64,000 bases of DNA from Puniceicoccaceae bacterium (GTDB taxonomy: Bacteria; Verrucomicrobiota; Verrucomicrobiia; Opitutales; Coraliomargaritaceae): positions 62,001-126,000 of the forward strand of contig JAGYJE010000007.1 of NCBI GenBank assembly GCA_018402305.1, given 5' to 3'. Shown piece after piece: positions 19,089 to 26,372 of this stretch (positions within the stretch are counted from its first letter, which is position 1; every line of letters starts with the position of its first letter). Under the pieces are notes generated by a model, which ran no database searches, was not told where the DNA came from, and saw only the letters and a program-made list of their open reading frames with translations. The translations under genes were made by a program, and so were the position numbers.

Positions 19089-20177
19089 TTACGCGAGTTT
19101 TTCCATGATCATGTCGGTGATCCTCTGGACGAGGGCCTCGTCAACATCGCCGGTGGCGGGTGCGCTACCGCAGCCGCAGACGGATGGTTGGGGGGCCGTG
19201 TTGATGGTGGACTCACCGGCATCGCAGAGTTCGCACTCCTTGAGTTCGTCGAGGCGATGGTCGGGCATGCCAAGTTTTTTGCGGAGCTCGATCAGCTCAC
19301 GGAGCTTTTCAGGACCATATTTTTTTGGACCACCAATTTGCATGGTGACTGTGACGGTGTGGCAAAACGCGTCGGTGTTCTCCATTTTCCAGTAGGCGTC
19401 CTCGACATCCTTGCCCCAGCAGATGACGCCATGGTTTTGCATGAGGATGGATTGGTGCTTTTTCGCGAGCTGCCCCACTTCGGCGGCGTTCTCCGGGGTG
19501 CCCGGAGTCTGGTAGCTGGCAAACCCGATCTCGCCGAGAAAAACCTCGGGCTCCGGAATGAGGCAGGAAGGTGGCGTCACCCCAGCCACGGCGAATGCGG
19601 TGGCGTAGATCGGGTGTGCGTGTACACAGGACTTGGCCTTGGGCTCGTTTTTCATGATTCCCAAGTGCGTATTCACCTCAGAGGTCCGGGGGCGCGTGCC
19701 TGCCACCTGGTTGCCGTCGAGATCCACCATGCAGATATCGTCGGGAGTCATGAATCCCTTGGAAATGAGTGTTGGAGTGCAGAGCACGAGGTTATCTCCG
19801 ACGCGCACGGTGATATTACCACCGTTCCCGTCGACATAGCCCTTGTTCCAGATCCGCTGGCCGATGTGGCAGATACGCTCCTTGAGGGCTTGGATCTCGG
19901 GGGAGTAGAAAAACTTTTCGAGCTCCGCCGCTGACTTGGGGTCGCCTCCTGGCTTCCAGTTATACTCGGCATCGGGGAGCTTCGGATCGTGGATGCGGGG
20001 ATTGCTTGAGGCCACGGGACCTGCGCCGGCTTTCGCGACGGCAGCGGGCTTCACCTTATGCTGGCGCAGGATGTCGCGAGCCATGGGTGTCAGCTTGGCA
20101 TCGGCAGGCACCGAGCTGAGGCATTGGCCCTGCTCGATCATTTTTTCGAGGTCTTTTGCAGTGTAAAGTTTGCTCAT
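19089..20177 (-). CDS. BMC-associated class II aldolase (L-fuculose/L-rhamnulose-1-phosphate type)
   Basis: The 362-residue protein would split fuculose- or rhamnulose-1-phosphate into DHAP and L-lactaldehyde inside the microcompartment. The zinc-aldolase core (about 90-310) shows GNGGNI (117-122), the catalytic Glu E167 in TSEVNTHLG, zinc ligands H186 and H188 in VHAHPIY and H249 in QNHGV. An 85-residue N-terminal extension has LTPMARDILRQHKV, like N termini of other BMC proteins. After a Cys/Gly/Pro linker the last 18 residues (VDEALVQRITDMIMEKLA) form an amphipathic helix typical of an encapsulation peptide. It follows three shell or enzyme genes in the leftward operon. Confidence 0.88.
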   Translation of the reverse strand: MSKLYTAKDLEKMIEQGQCLSSVPADAKLTPMARDILRQHKVKPAAVAKAGAGPVASSNPRIHDPKLPDAEYNWKPGGDPKSAAELEKFFYSPEIQALKERICHIGQRIWNKGYVDGNGGNITVRVGDNLVLCTPTLISKGFMTPDDICMVDLDGNQVAGTRPRTSEVNTHLGIMKNEPKAKSCVHAHPIYATAFAVAGVTPPSCLIPEPEVFLGEIGFASYQTPGTPENAAEVGQLAKKHQSILMQNHGVICWGKDVEDAYWKMENTDAFCHTVTVTMQIGGPKKYGPEKLRELIELRKKLGMPDHRLDELKECELCDAGESTINTAPQPSVCGCGSAPATGDVDEALVQRITDMIMEKLA

Positions 20178-20227
20178 GATGAAAGGAAGTTGGGAAGTGT
20201 ATCCGTTTTTGGTTGGAAAGTTCTCAG

Positions 20228-20524
20228 TTAAATAGGTGGTTCGTATTGATAGTGATCGATCAAGGCGACGTTGATGGCGTCAAGGGGTGTTCGGTAGTCA
20301 AAGGGCTGCATGGCCTCGGCGCCCTCCACATAGAGGATATCATCGCCCAGCCCGGCTCCGATGTTGTCATAGACAACAAGGGTCCACCCATCGGAGTGGC
20401 CGTCGGGATTTTTCCCGGACAACTCGTCCTTACCCTGCGGCGCGACGACAATAAAGCGTCCGCCACGAAAGCCGGAGTCGGCCTGGCTGAGGGTGAGGTT
20501 TCCGATGACTTTACCCACTTTCAT
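20228..20524 (-). CDS. BMC-P pentameric shell vertex protein (EutN/CcmL family), copy 1
   Basis: The 98-residue protein has the EutN/CcmL beta-barrel pattern: MKVGKVIGNLTLSQ at the start, FIVVAPQGKD, DNIGAGLGDDILYVEG and ALIDHY near the end. Such proteins form pentamers capping the vertices of the polyhedral shell. Its ATG overlaps the stop of the preceding pentamer gene (ATGA), so the two are translationally coupled. It is one of three different BMC-P proteins here. The insert between the first strands (KDELSGKNPDGHSDGW) is longer than in copy 2. Confidence 0.93.
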   Translation of the reverse strand: MKVGKVIGNLTLSQADSGFRGGRFIVVAPQGKDELSGKNPDGHSDGWTLVVYDNIGAGLGDDILYVEGAEAMQPFDYRTPLDAINVALIDHYQYEPPI

Positions 20525-20793
20525 GGCAGGATCGACTCGGCATCAACGAGGCCCATAACTTGGTTGCGGATTGGTGATGTCATGTCGTGCAGCGTGTTTT
20601 GCGTCCAGGACCCATCCGTCGTGACAAAGACGCGTGTGTGTCGCCCTGCCCCAATCGGATCGACCGCCCCGAACGGTGGCCCCGTGTCGGCTCCCTGCTC
20701 GTCAACGGGCGTGCAAAGTACAATCTTCTGTGCTTTGAGGCTGGGGTGACCAGTGCTGATAACAACATGGCCGTCTACACGGGCGAGGAGCAT
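20521..20793 (-). CDS. BMC-P pentameric shell vertex protein (EutN/CcmL family), copy 2
   Basis: The 90-residue protein starts MLLARVDGHVVISTGHP and shows KIVLCTPVDEQG, FGAVDPIGAGRHTRVFVTTDG and MGLVDAESI, the pentamer fold in variant form. I took the ATG where family homology begins, ten bases after the aldehyde dehydrogenase stop, although the frame is open further upstream. It differs strongly from the other two BMC-P proteins, as in other Planctomycetes-Verrucomicrobia loci, which typically carry three. Confidence 0.9.
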   Translation of the reverse strand: MLLARVDGHVVISTGHPSLKAQKIVLCTPVDEQGADTGPPFGAVDPIGAGRHTRVFVTTDGSWTQNTLHDMTSPIRNQVMGLVDAESILP

Positions 20794-20803
20794 TATACGG
20801 GAT

Positions 20804-22249
20804 TTAGAAGAGATTGAGTTGATCGACCAGGGTGCAGCGGCGGAAACGGGTGAAGGTGCGGGGGGTGGTGATGCCCTCGCCCGTGGTGGTGGCGATGGAG
20901 AAGCTGATGTAGCCCTCCCCACCCATTCCTAGACCGGCGGTACAGGGGCCGTTTTTCACGAAAATACTGGTGTCCATGGCCTGGGCCATACGTGTCATAT
21001 TCGAAACGTTCATGGTGTGAACCATGGCCGAGTGTTTGTAATTGTGCTCGGATTTCTTGGCCAGTTGTACGGCCTCCTCGAAGGTGCCTGTCCGAACGAT
21101 CGGCAGGAGCGGCATCATTTGCTCTTCTTCGACAAAAAGATCATCGGCCTCAGTTTCGGCAATGAGCATTTCAACCTTCGGGTCGATAGTGAGCCCGGCG
21201 ACCCGTGCCAGCACGGCGGCATCCGCGCCAACATATTTCCGGTTAATTACGGCATGTGAACAGCCGCCCCCACCGTCTTTGATGTCGAAGACCTCTTTTT
21301 TGATCGCTTCGGTTTGCTGCTGTGTGAGCAGCACCGCACCTTGGCGCTTAAAGGCATCAATGGTCTTCTGGTAGGCACTCCCCACGCCGAAGATTTGCTT
21401 CTCACCAATGCAGAGCAGATTGTTATCGAAACCGCCGCCAAAGATAATATCGCGAGCGACCTTATCAAAATCGAGTGCGGAGCAATCATCCACCACGACG
21501 GGCGGATTACCCGGCCCAGCACAAAGGGCGCGCTTGCCGGTCTTCATGGCTGCATCGACGACCCCGGGGCCGCCGGTGATGCAAAGCAGGTTTACATTTT
21601 TGGAGGCACAAAGCTCGTTAAATGATTCGATGGTCGGGGACTCGACGGTACAGATCAGGTTGGTGATGCCGAGCTCCGCTTTGATGACCTCATTAAACTC
21701 ATGGATCGCAACAGCCGCGCACTTCGCACCTCCCGGGTGTGGGTTGAATACCACCGCATTACCCGCCGCCACCATATTCACGATGTTTCCGGAAATTGTC
21801 GGGATCGAGTGCGTTACAGGAGTAATGCTGCCGATAACGCCCCAGGGAGCTGAATCGTCCATCGTAATGCCCGCATCACCGCTCATGCCGTAGGGCTTGA
21901 GATACTCCGTGCCCAGGACATTCTTGATGCCCAGCAACTTGGCAATCTTGTGATCGAGGCGTCCAATCCGGGTCTCATCAAACTCAATCTTGCCCCAGCG
22001 TTCGGCGTTGGCCGTGCACATCGACTTGATGATTTCCACAACCTTTGCCCGGCCCGCCCAGCCTTTTTTGGAAAGCTGTTCAAACCCGCTCCGGGCGGCC
22101 GCAGCCGCTGTTTCAGCGTCGGCAAAGACTCCGTGACGCCCGGTACCGGAAAGAATGGCGGGTGTTTTGGCAATAGTCCCGGAAGCGCGGAGTTGGCTCA
22201 GCACCTCGGTCACGACGTCGCGGATGGCGGATTCGTTTATTTGACTCAT
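20804..22249 (-). CDS. CoA-acylating aldehyde dehydrogenase (PduP/EutE-like)
   Basis: The 481-residue enzyme would oxidise L-lactaldehyde to lactyl-CoA with NAD+ inside the compartment. Residues 3-20 (QINESAIRDVVTEVLSQL) form a predicted amphipathic encapsulation helix, followed by a flexible linker. The catalytic cysteine is C280 in FDNNLLCIGEK; ITPVTHSIPT and VVFNPHPGGAK are cofactor-site motifs, and CITGGPGVV is the PduP/EutE signature. Length is normal (about 460-490). It sits between pentamer genes, 18 bp after BMC-P copy 3. Substrate is inferred from the aldolase next to it. Confidence 0.93.
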   Translation of the reverse strand: MSQINESAIRDVVTEVLSQLRASGTIAKTPAILSGTGRHGVFADAETAAAAARSGFEQLSKKGWAGRAKVVEIIKSMCTANAERWGKIEFDETRIGRLDHKIAKLLGIKNVLGTEYLKPYGMSGDAGITMDDSAPWGVIGSITPVTHSIPTISGNIVNMVAAGNAVVFNPHPGGAKCAAVAIHEFNEVIKAELGITNLICTVESPTIESFNELCASKNVNLLCITGGPGVVDAAMKTGKRALCAGPGNPPVVVDDCSALDFDKVARDIIFGGGFDNNLLCIGEKQIFGVGSAYQKTIDAFKRQGAVLLTQQQTEAIKKEVFDIKDGGGGCSHAVINRKYVGADAAVLARVAGLTIDPKVEMLIAETEADDLFVEEEQMMPLLPIVRTGTFEEAVQLAKKSEHNYKHSAMVHTMNVSNMTRMAQAMDTSIFVKNGPCTAGLGMGGEGYISFSIATTTGEGITTPRTFTRFRRCTLVDQLNLF

Positions 22250-22267
22250 TCGTTCAGTTTTTTAAGA

Positions 22268-22582
22268 TTAGCTGTTCCGGGCTTCATAGGTCTTTTTGCC
22301 CTCAATGCTCACTGTATCAATCAGGCCAACAATTGCGGCATCGACGGGCAATGCCTTCAATCCCTCGGCCTGGCGGGCTGAACTGCCCTGCGAAAACATG
22401 ACGAGTTCACCCTCCCCCGCCCCGAGCGTGTCGATGGCCACAATGGTATTGCTGCCCGGCTTGAAGCGGGAGGGATCCTCCGGATCAACCAGCATGGGGC
22501 GCACCATAAGCAGCTTACGGCCACGCATGCTGGCATCCTTTTTCGTCGAGACGACGGAGCCTATGACTTTTCCGAGATACAT
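22268..22582 (-). CDS. BMC-P pentameric shell vertex protein (EutN/CcmL family), copy 3
   Basis: The 104-residue protein starts MYLGKVIGSVVSTKKDASM and has RGRKLLMVRPM, SNTIVAIDTLGAGEGELVMFSQGSSAR and AAIVGLIDTV, the closest of the three to canonical EutN/CcmL. It would cap shell vertices. It lies five bases after the BMC-H gene upstream and 18 bases before the aldehyde dehydrogenase, clearly within the same transcript. Confidence 0.95.
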   Translation of the reverse strand: MYLGKVIGSVVSTKKDASMRGRKLLMVRPMLVDPEDPSRFKPGSNTIVAIDTLGAGEGELVMFSQGSSARQAEGLKALPVDAAIVGLIDTVSIEGKKTYEARNS

Positions 22583-22587
22583 CGGGC

Positions 22588-22893
22588 TTATTTTGCAGCA
22601 CGCTTGGGAGCGGACTTGAGCGATGGAACGATGCTTTCAACATCTTCATGCGGACGCGCGATAACGTGTGCGCTGACCACCTCGCCGTAGCGGCCTGCCG
22701 CTTCGGCGCCGGCCTCGATAGCCGCGTTGACGGCAGCCACATCGCCCGTGATAATTGCGCTAACGAGTGCGCTGCCGACGCCTTTCATCGGGCCCGCCAG
22801 TTCGACGTTTGCTGATTTCAGCATAGCGTCTGTGCCTTGGACGAGGCCAATGAGCCCTTTAGTTTCGAGAATTCCGATTGCTTGTTTTGCCAT
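22588..22893 (-). CDS. BMC-H hexameric shell protein, copy 1 (C-terminal Lys-rich tail)
   Basis: The 101-residue protein begins MAKQAIGILETKGLIGLVQG and has the BMC fold ending in VIARPHED. The pore-loop region reads KGVGSALVSAIITGDV, so the usual small-Gly pore triad is altered (GSA). A basic tail SLKSAPKRAAK extends beyond the standard 90-residue domain. Hexamers of this kind tile the shell facets. It is separated from ackA by 58 bp and followed immediately by BMC-P copy 3. Confidence 0.95.
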   Translation of the reverse strand: MAKQAIGILETKGLIGLVQGTDAMLKSANVELAGPMKGVGSALVSAIITGDVAAVNAAIEAGAEAAGRYGEVVSAHVIARPHEDVESIVPSLKSAPKRAAK

Positions 22894-22951
22894 GATTTTA
22901 TGTGGGTTGATTGATGATGAGATTGGTGGTTTTGGTTTGTTTGTTGAAATA

Positions 22952-24136
22952 TTAACTGGCTTGCACATAACGAAAAACCTCCCGGGCGATGACAAGTTCC
23001 TCGTTGGCCGGGATGACGATGACTTTGATTTTCGAATCCTTGGTACTGATAAATCCCTCGGTTCCGCGAATCGCCTTTGTGTTAGCCTGGGGATCGATCT
23101 GTACACCCAAATCCTCAAGGCCAGCGCAGACTGCAGCACGCAGATCGGCGTCGTTCTCACCGATGCCTGCAGTGAAGGTGATGGCCTCGGCCCCACCCAT
23201 TTTGAAAAAGAATGAGCCAGCCCAATGGCGGATGCTATCAACCAGGACCTCGGTGGCTAGGGCTGCATTGCCGTTGCCCGCTTCGGCGGCTTCCCGGATA
23301 TCACGGGCATCGTTACTCACACCGGAGAGTCCAAGGAGACCGCTCTCCTTGTTGAGTTGGCGCTCTGCCTCCTCAAGTGAAAGGCCGAGCATTTTACACA
23401 CGTAGGGAATAGCCATTGAGTCGAGGTCCCCCACCCGGTTATTTTGTGGCAGGCCACTCTGTGGGCTGAAGCCCATGCTACTCCCAACGGCGAGGCCGTT
23501 CTGAATACCCGTCACGGAACTGCTCCCACCAAGGTGGCAGGAGAGCACCCGCAGAGGGGCGCCGCAATAATTGCCCGGACCGTCGGTGTAGAGGCGGCGA
23601 ACCCGATCGGCAACCGCCTCATTGCCCAACAAATCGGCCGAGCGTTCAGCCACGAATTTGTGGCTGGCACCGTGAAACCCGTAGCGCCGAATACCCAGAT
23701 TCCGCCAGGTTTCGGGAATCGCGTAGTGGTAGGCCGCTGGTTCCATCCATTGGTAAAAGGCGGTCTCAAAGAGCGCCACCCTCGGGACCGAGGGAAGCAT
23801 CTCTGCGAAGCACCGAATGCCTGCCGCATAGGCTGGGTTGTGGGCGGGTGCCACTTCCTTGAAGCCGTTCAGCGCCTCCAAAACACCTTCGTCTGCTGCG
23901 ACACAACCGCTCAAATCCTTGCCGAGGACCGTCTTAAAACCAACGGCCCCAATGGCTTCACCGGACTCAACATGTCCGTCGCCGACCAGCGTCTCCAACA
24001 TCGTCGTGATGCACCTCGTGTAGTCGGTGACCCGCTCGTATCCACCACTGGCCAGCTGCACAGCATGGCCCGCGTCCATATCGAAAAGTCGATACTTGAA
24101 CGAGGTGGAACCGAGGTTGGCGATGAGGATTTTCAT
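22952..24136 (-). CDS. ackA: Acetate kinase family acyl-phosphate kinase
   Basis: The 394-residue enzyme transfers phosphate from an acyl-phosphate to ADP. In this locus it would convert the PduL product (lactyl- or acetyl-phosphate) to the acid, yielding ATP. Motifs are NLGSTSFKYRLF at the start, GFHGASHKFVAER, HLGGSSSVTGIQNG, SPQSGLPQNNRVGDLD and FTAGIGENDADLR. The start was set at MKILIANLG, the family N terminus; the frame continues 14 codons upstream into the BMC-H spacer. It has no evident encapsulation peptide. Placement between BMC-H genes is strong evidence for a compartment role. Confidence 0.92.
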   Translation of the reverse strand: MKILIANLGSTSFKYRLFDMDAGHAVQLASGGYERVTDYTRCITTMLETLVGDGHVESGEAIGAVGFKTVLGKDLSGCVAADEGVLEALNGFKEVAPAHNPAYAAGIRCFAEMLPSVPRVALFETAFYQWMEPAAYHYAIPETWRNLGIRRYGFHGASHKFVAERSADLLGNEAVADRVRRLYTDGPGNYCGAPLRVLSCHLGGSSSVTGIQNGLAVGSSMGFSPQSGLPQNNRVGDLDSMAIPYVCKMLGLSLEEAERQLNKESGLLGLSGVSNDARDIREAAEAGNGNAALATEVLVDSIRHWAGSFFFKMGGAEAITFTAGIGENDADLRAAVCAGLEDLGVQIDPQANTKAIRGTEGFISTKDSKIKVIVIPANEELVIAREVFRYVQAS

Positions 24137-24165
24137 GGCGCGAAGCGGATAACCGCGCAGCGAAG

Positions 24166-24444
24166 CTACCCAATCCAACTACCGAGCTTGCTCAGGTCGT
24201 CGTGGGGGCGTGGGATCACCTGCACAGCGACCACCTCTCCGACAGCACCCGCTGCGTCCGCACCGGCTTCGACCGCGGCTTTAACGGCGGCGACATCGCC
24301 AGTGAAGAAGGCAGTGACGAGGCCACTGCCGATTTTTTCGTAGCCGGTCATGACGACATCAGCTGATTTAAGTGCGGCATCGGATGCTTCCATGAGGCTC
24401 ACGAGCCCCTTGCATTCGATCATTCCAATTGCTTGTTTTGCCAT
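24166..24444 (-). CDS. BMC-H hexameric shell protein, copy 2
   Basis: The 92-residue single-domain BMC protein starts [20 protein letters not shown] and contains [30 protein letters not shown] and [12 protein letters not shown]. The pore motif GSG is the usual hydrophilic PduA-like form. It lies 29 bp upstream of ackA and 21 bp after BMC-H copy 3 in the leftward operon. Confidence 0.96.
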   Translation of the reverse strand: MAKQAIGMIECKGLVSLMEASDAALKSADVVMTGYEKIGSGLVTAFFTGDVAAVKAAVEAGADAAGAVGEVVAVQVIPRPHDDLSKLGSWIG

Positions 24445-24465
24445 AATAATGATCCCTGATTTGGG

Positions 24466-24735
24466 TTATGCTTGAAAGTGCTTTAATAAATCATCGTGCG
24501 GACGCGCGATGACGTGGGAGGCGACGAGTTCACCAACGCGGTTGGCGGCTTCAGCACCCGCTTCGACGGCAGCTTTTACGCTGCCAACATCCCCTTTTAC
24601 GAGAACAGTCAAAAAACCGCCGCCGATGGAGATTTGTTTTACAAGGCTGACCGAGGCCGCCTTGGCCATGGCATCACTGGCTTCAATAGAGCCGGTAAGA
24701 CCTTTTGTTTCTACTAATCCGATGGATTCACTCAT
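24466..24735 (-). CDS. BMC-H hexameric shell protein, copy 3
   Basis: The 89-residue BMC-domain protein starts [20 protein letters not shown] and has the pore region [19 protein letters not shown], then [16 protein letters not shown] and [13 protein letters not shown]. The GGG pore and following Phe differ from the other two BMC-H proteins. It is the second gene of the operon after pduL (36-bp gap). No BMC-T (tandem-domain) gene is found anywhere in the window. Confidence 0.96.
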   Translation of the reverse strand: MSESIGLVETKGLTGSIEASDAMAKAASVSLVKQISIGGGFLTVLVKGDVGSVKAAVEAGAEAANRVGELVASHVIARPHDDLLKHFQA

Positions 24736-24771
24736 GATGTTTGTGGGTTGATTTGGTATTGAATTATGAGA

Positions 24772-25500
24772 TTACTTAACAAGCGCGCAGGGGCTCTCTT
24801 GGGTGAAACCGCAGGCGTTGCCCTCGTCGGTGTCTATATGGACCTCCAATTTGAAGGACGGATCGACCCGTACAAAAATGCGGTCAAAAGTCAGGCCGAG
24901 GTCGCCGCCGACGCGGAGCTTCATGAAGCTTTTGTTTTCGACTCCGTAAAAGGCCGCATCCTCAGGAGCCATGTGCACGTGAGGCGCCGCTCGGATAACG
25001 CCCTCGTCCATACGGAGGAAACCTGCAGGGCCCATCAGCATACAGCCCGGCGTGCCGGCGATGTTTCCCGAATTACGAACCGGGATCTTAAAGCCCAAGG
25101 AGATTGCATCGGTCGCCGCCAGCTCAACCTGATCAAAATCACGACAAGGCCCCAGGATCCGTAAGTTTGAAATGACACGACTGCGGGGACCAATCAGCGT
25201 GACGGATTCTTCCGCCGCATACTGACCTTCCTGATAAAGCCATTTCTTCGGAGTGAGCTGATGGCCCTTGCCAAACAAAGTTTCCACCGATCCCTGAGAA
25301 AGATGACAGTGCCGGGCACTTATATTGACCACCAGTGGATTTGGGCCCTGGCGGTGGTCCGGGCCCTGGCGGTGGTCCGAGCCCTGGCGGTGACCGATTG
25401 CCCCGGCCACCCCTGGTGCCAACGGGCGACCCGTGTGGCGAGCGAGGCTTTGCCGCACCATCTGCTCGATGTGTGCTCGGTTGAGAGGTTCTTGGGTCAT
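24772..25500 (-). CDS. pduL: Phosphotransacylase PduL with encapsulation peptide and repeat linker
   Basis: The 242-residue enzyme exchanges CoA for phosphate on the acyl-CoA made by the aldehyde dehydrogenase, recycling CoA within the compartment. Residues 6-22 (LNRAHIEQMVRQSLARH) look like an encapsulation helix. The linker (about 34-53) contains three HRQG-type repeats. Two zinc sites are visible: RHCHLS (H64, H66) and PHVHM (H174, H176). It is the first gene of the leftward shell operon and is divergent from the DeoR regulator with 107 bp between them. Confidence 0.95.
   Translation of the reverse strand: MTQEPLNRAHIEQMVRQSLARHTGRPLAPGVAGAIGHRQGSDHRQGPDHRQGPNPLVVNISARHCHLSQGSVETLFGKGHQLTPKKWLYQEGQYAAEESVTLIGPRSRVISNLRILGPCRDFDQVELAATDAISLGFKIPVRNSGNIAGTPGCMLMGPAGFLRMDEGVIRAAPHVHMAPEDAAFYGVENKSFMKLRVGGDLGLTFDRIFVRVDPSFKLEVHIDTDEGNACGFTQESPCALVK
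25343..25396 (-). repeat. 18-bp tandem repeat (three units) in the pduL linker
   Basis: Three head-to-tail 18-bp units, two identical and the third with a few changes, encode the HRQG(P/S)D repeats between the PduL encapsulation helix and catalytic domain. The unit is a multiple of three, so copy-number change would lengthen or shorten the linker without a frameshift. Confidence 0.9.
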
Positions 25501-25549
25501 TAGAGTTGCTTGGCTAAATCTTTGTTTATTTGGGATTCGTTTCTTTTTT

Positions 25550-25564
25550 TTGACCTTAAGTCAA
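25550..25564. promoter_or_regulatory. Candidate DeoR operator between pduL and the regulator
   Basis: TTGAC and GTCAA form a perfect inverted repeat with a 5-base CTTAA spacer, in an A/T-rich 107-bp divergent intergenic region. The half-sites resemble -35 elements on both strands. A regulator bound here could control both the shell operon and its own operon. No experimental motif for this regulator is known to me, so this is inference from symmetry and position. Confidence 0.4.
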
Positions 25565-25607
25565 CATATTTCTTGCATTATTCAATAAAAAACCAAAGAT
25601 ATTCCTA

Positions 25608-26372
25608 ATGTTAGCCCCAGAACGCCAACAGCAGATACTCACCCTCCTGGAGGAGCGGGGCACGGTTCGGACAATCGATCTCGCCGAGGAATTTCAAGTA
25701 ACGGATGAAACGATTCGCCGGGATCTTCAAATTTTAGCGGAGAACCAACAGCTGAACCGCATCCACGGCGGGGCCAGCAGTTTAATCGGGCGCCCAAAGC
25801 TTCAATCCTTCTCGGAACGACGCCTTCTTGAAGTGGATAAGAAGGAAGCGATTGCCCGAGTGGCACTCAGCAGCATCGAACCCGGGCAGACTTTTGCCTT
25901 TGACAGTAGCACAACTGGCTTTGCTCTGGTCAGTCGCTTGCCCGACCTGCCCTTCCGTGTTCTGACAAACGCCTATGCGGTTTTGGATCAGCTCGTATCC
26001 AAGGAACAAATCGAGTTGATTTCAACGGGCGGCGCCTACCATCCTAAAACGCAGACCTTTATTAGCGGCGACAGTTACAGCGTGCTCCGTCGGCATAATA
26101 TTAACTGCGCCTTCGTCTCCTGCATCGGGCTCGACCACGAGCGTGGACCGAGTGAGGGATTTGCCCAACAGGCGGTTTTCAAGGAAGTGCTGGTTCAACT
26201 GGCGGAGCGGGTGGTGCTGCTGGTCGATTCGACCAAATTCAAGAGGAGTTCGGAGTATTTCTTCGCGAGTCTCTCCGATATATCGGAGATCATCACCGAC
26301 AGTGCGGCCGACCTCGAGTTTGTCGAAGATCTCCGCACACGCGGGTGCACCGTTACCATTGCGAATTTATGA
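25608..26372 (+). CDS. DeoR-family transcriptional regulator of the sugar/microcompartment locus
   Basis: The 254-residue protein has an N-terminal winged HTH (RQQQILTLLEERGTVRTIDLAEEFQVTDETIRRDLQ; about residues 6-40) and a C-terminal DeoR sensor domain with the phosphosugar-binding TGGAYHPKTQTF, SCIGLDHERG and LLVDSTKFKRSS blocks. Such regulators usually repress catabolic operons until a phosphorylated intermediate binds; here fuculose-/rhamnulose-phosphate is a reasonable guess. Its stop overlaps the kinase start (ATGA), so it heads the rightward operon. The divergent position opposite pduL suggests it controls both directions. Confidence 0.92.
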   Translation: MLAPERQQQILTLLEERGTVRTIDLAEEFQVTDETIRRDLQILAENQQLNRIHGGASSLIGRPKLQSFSERRLLEVDKKEAIARVALSSIEPGQTFAFDSSTTGFALVSRLPDLPFRVLTNAYAVLDQLVSKEQIELISTGGAYHPKTQTFISGDSYSVLRRHNINCAFVSCIGLDHERGPSEGFAQQAVFKEVLVQLAERVVLLVDSTKFKRSSEYFFASLSDISEIITDSAADLEFVEDLRTRGCTVTIANL

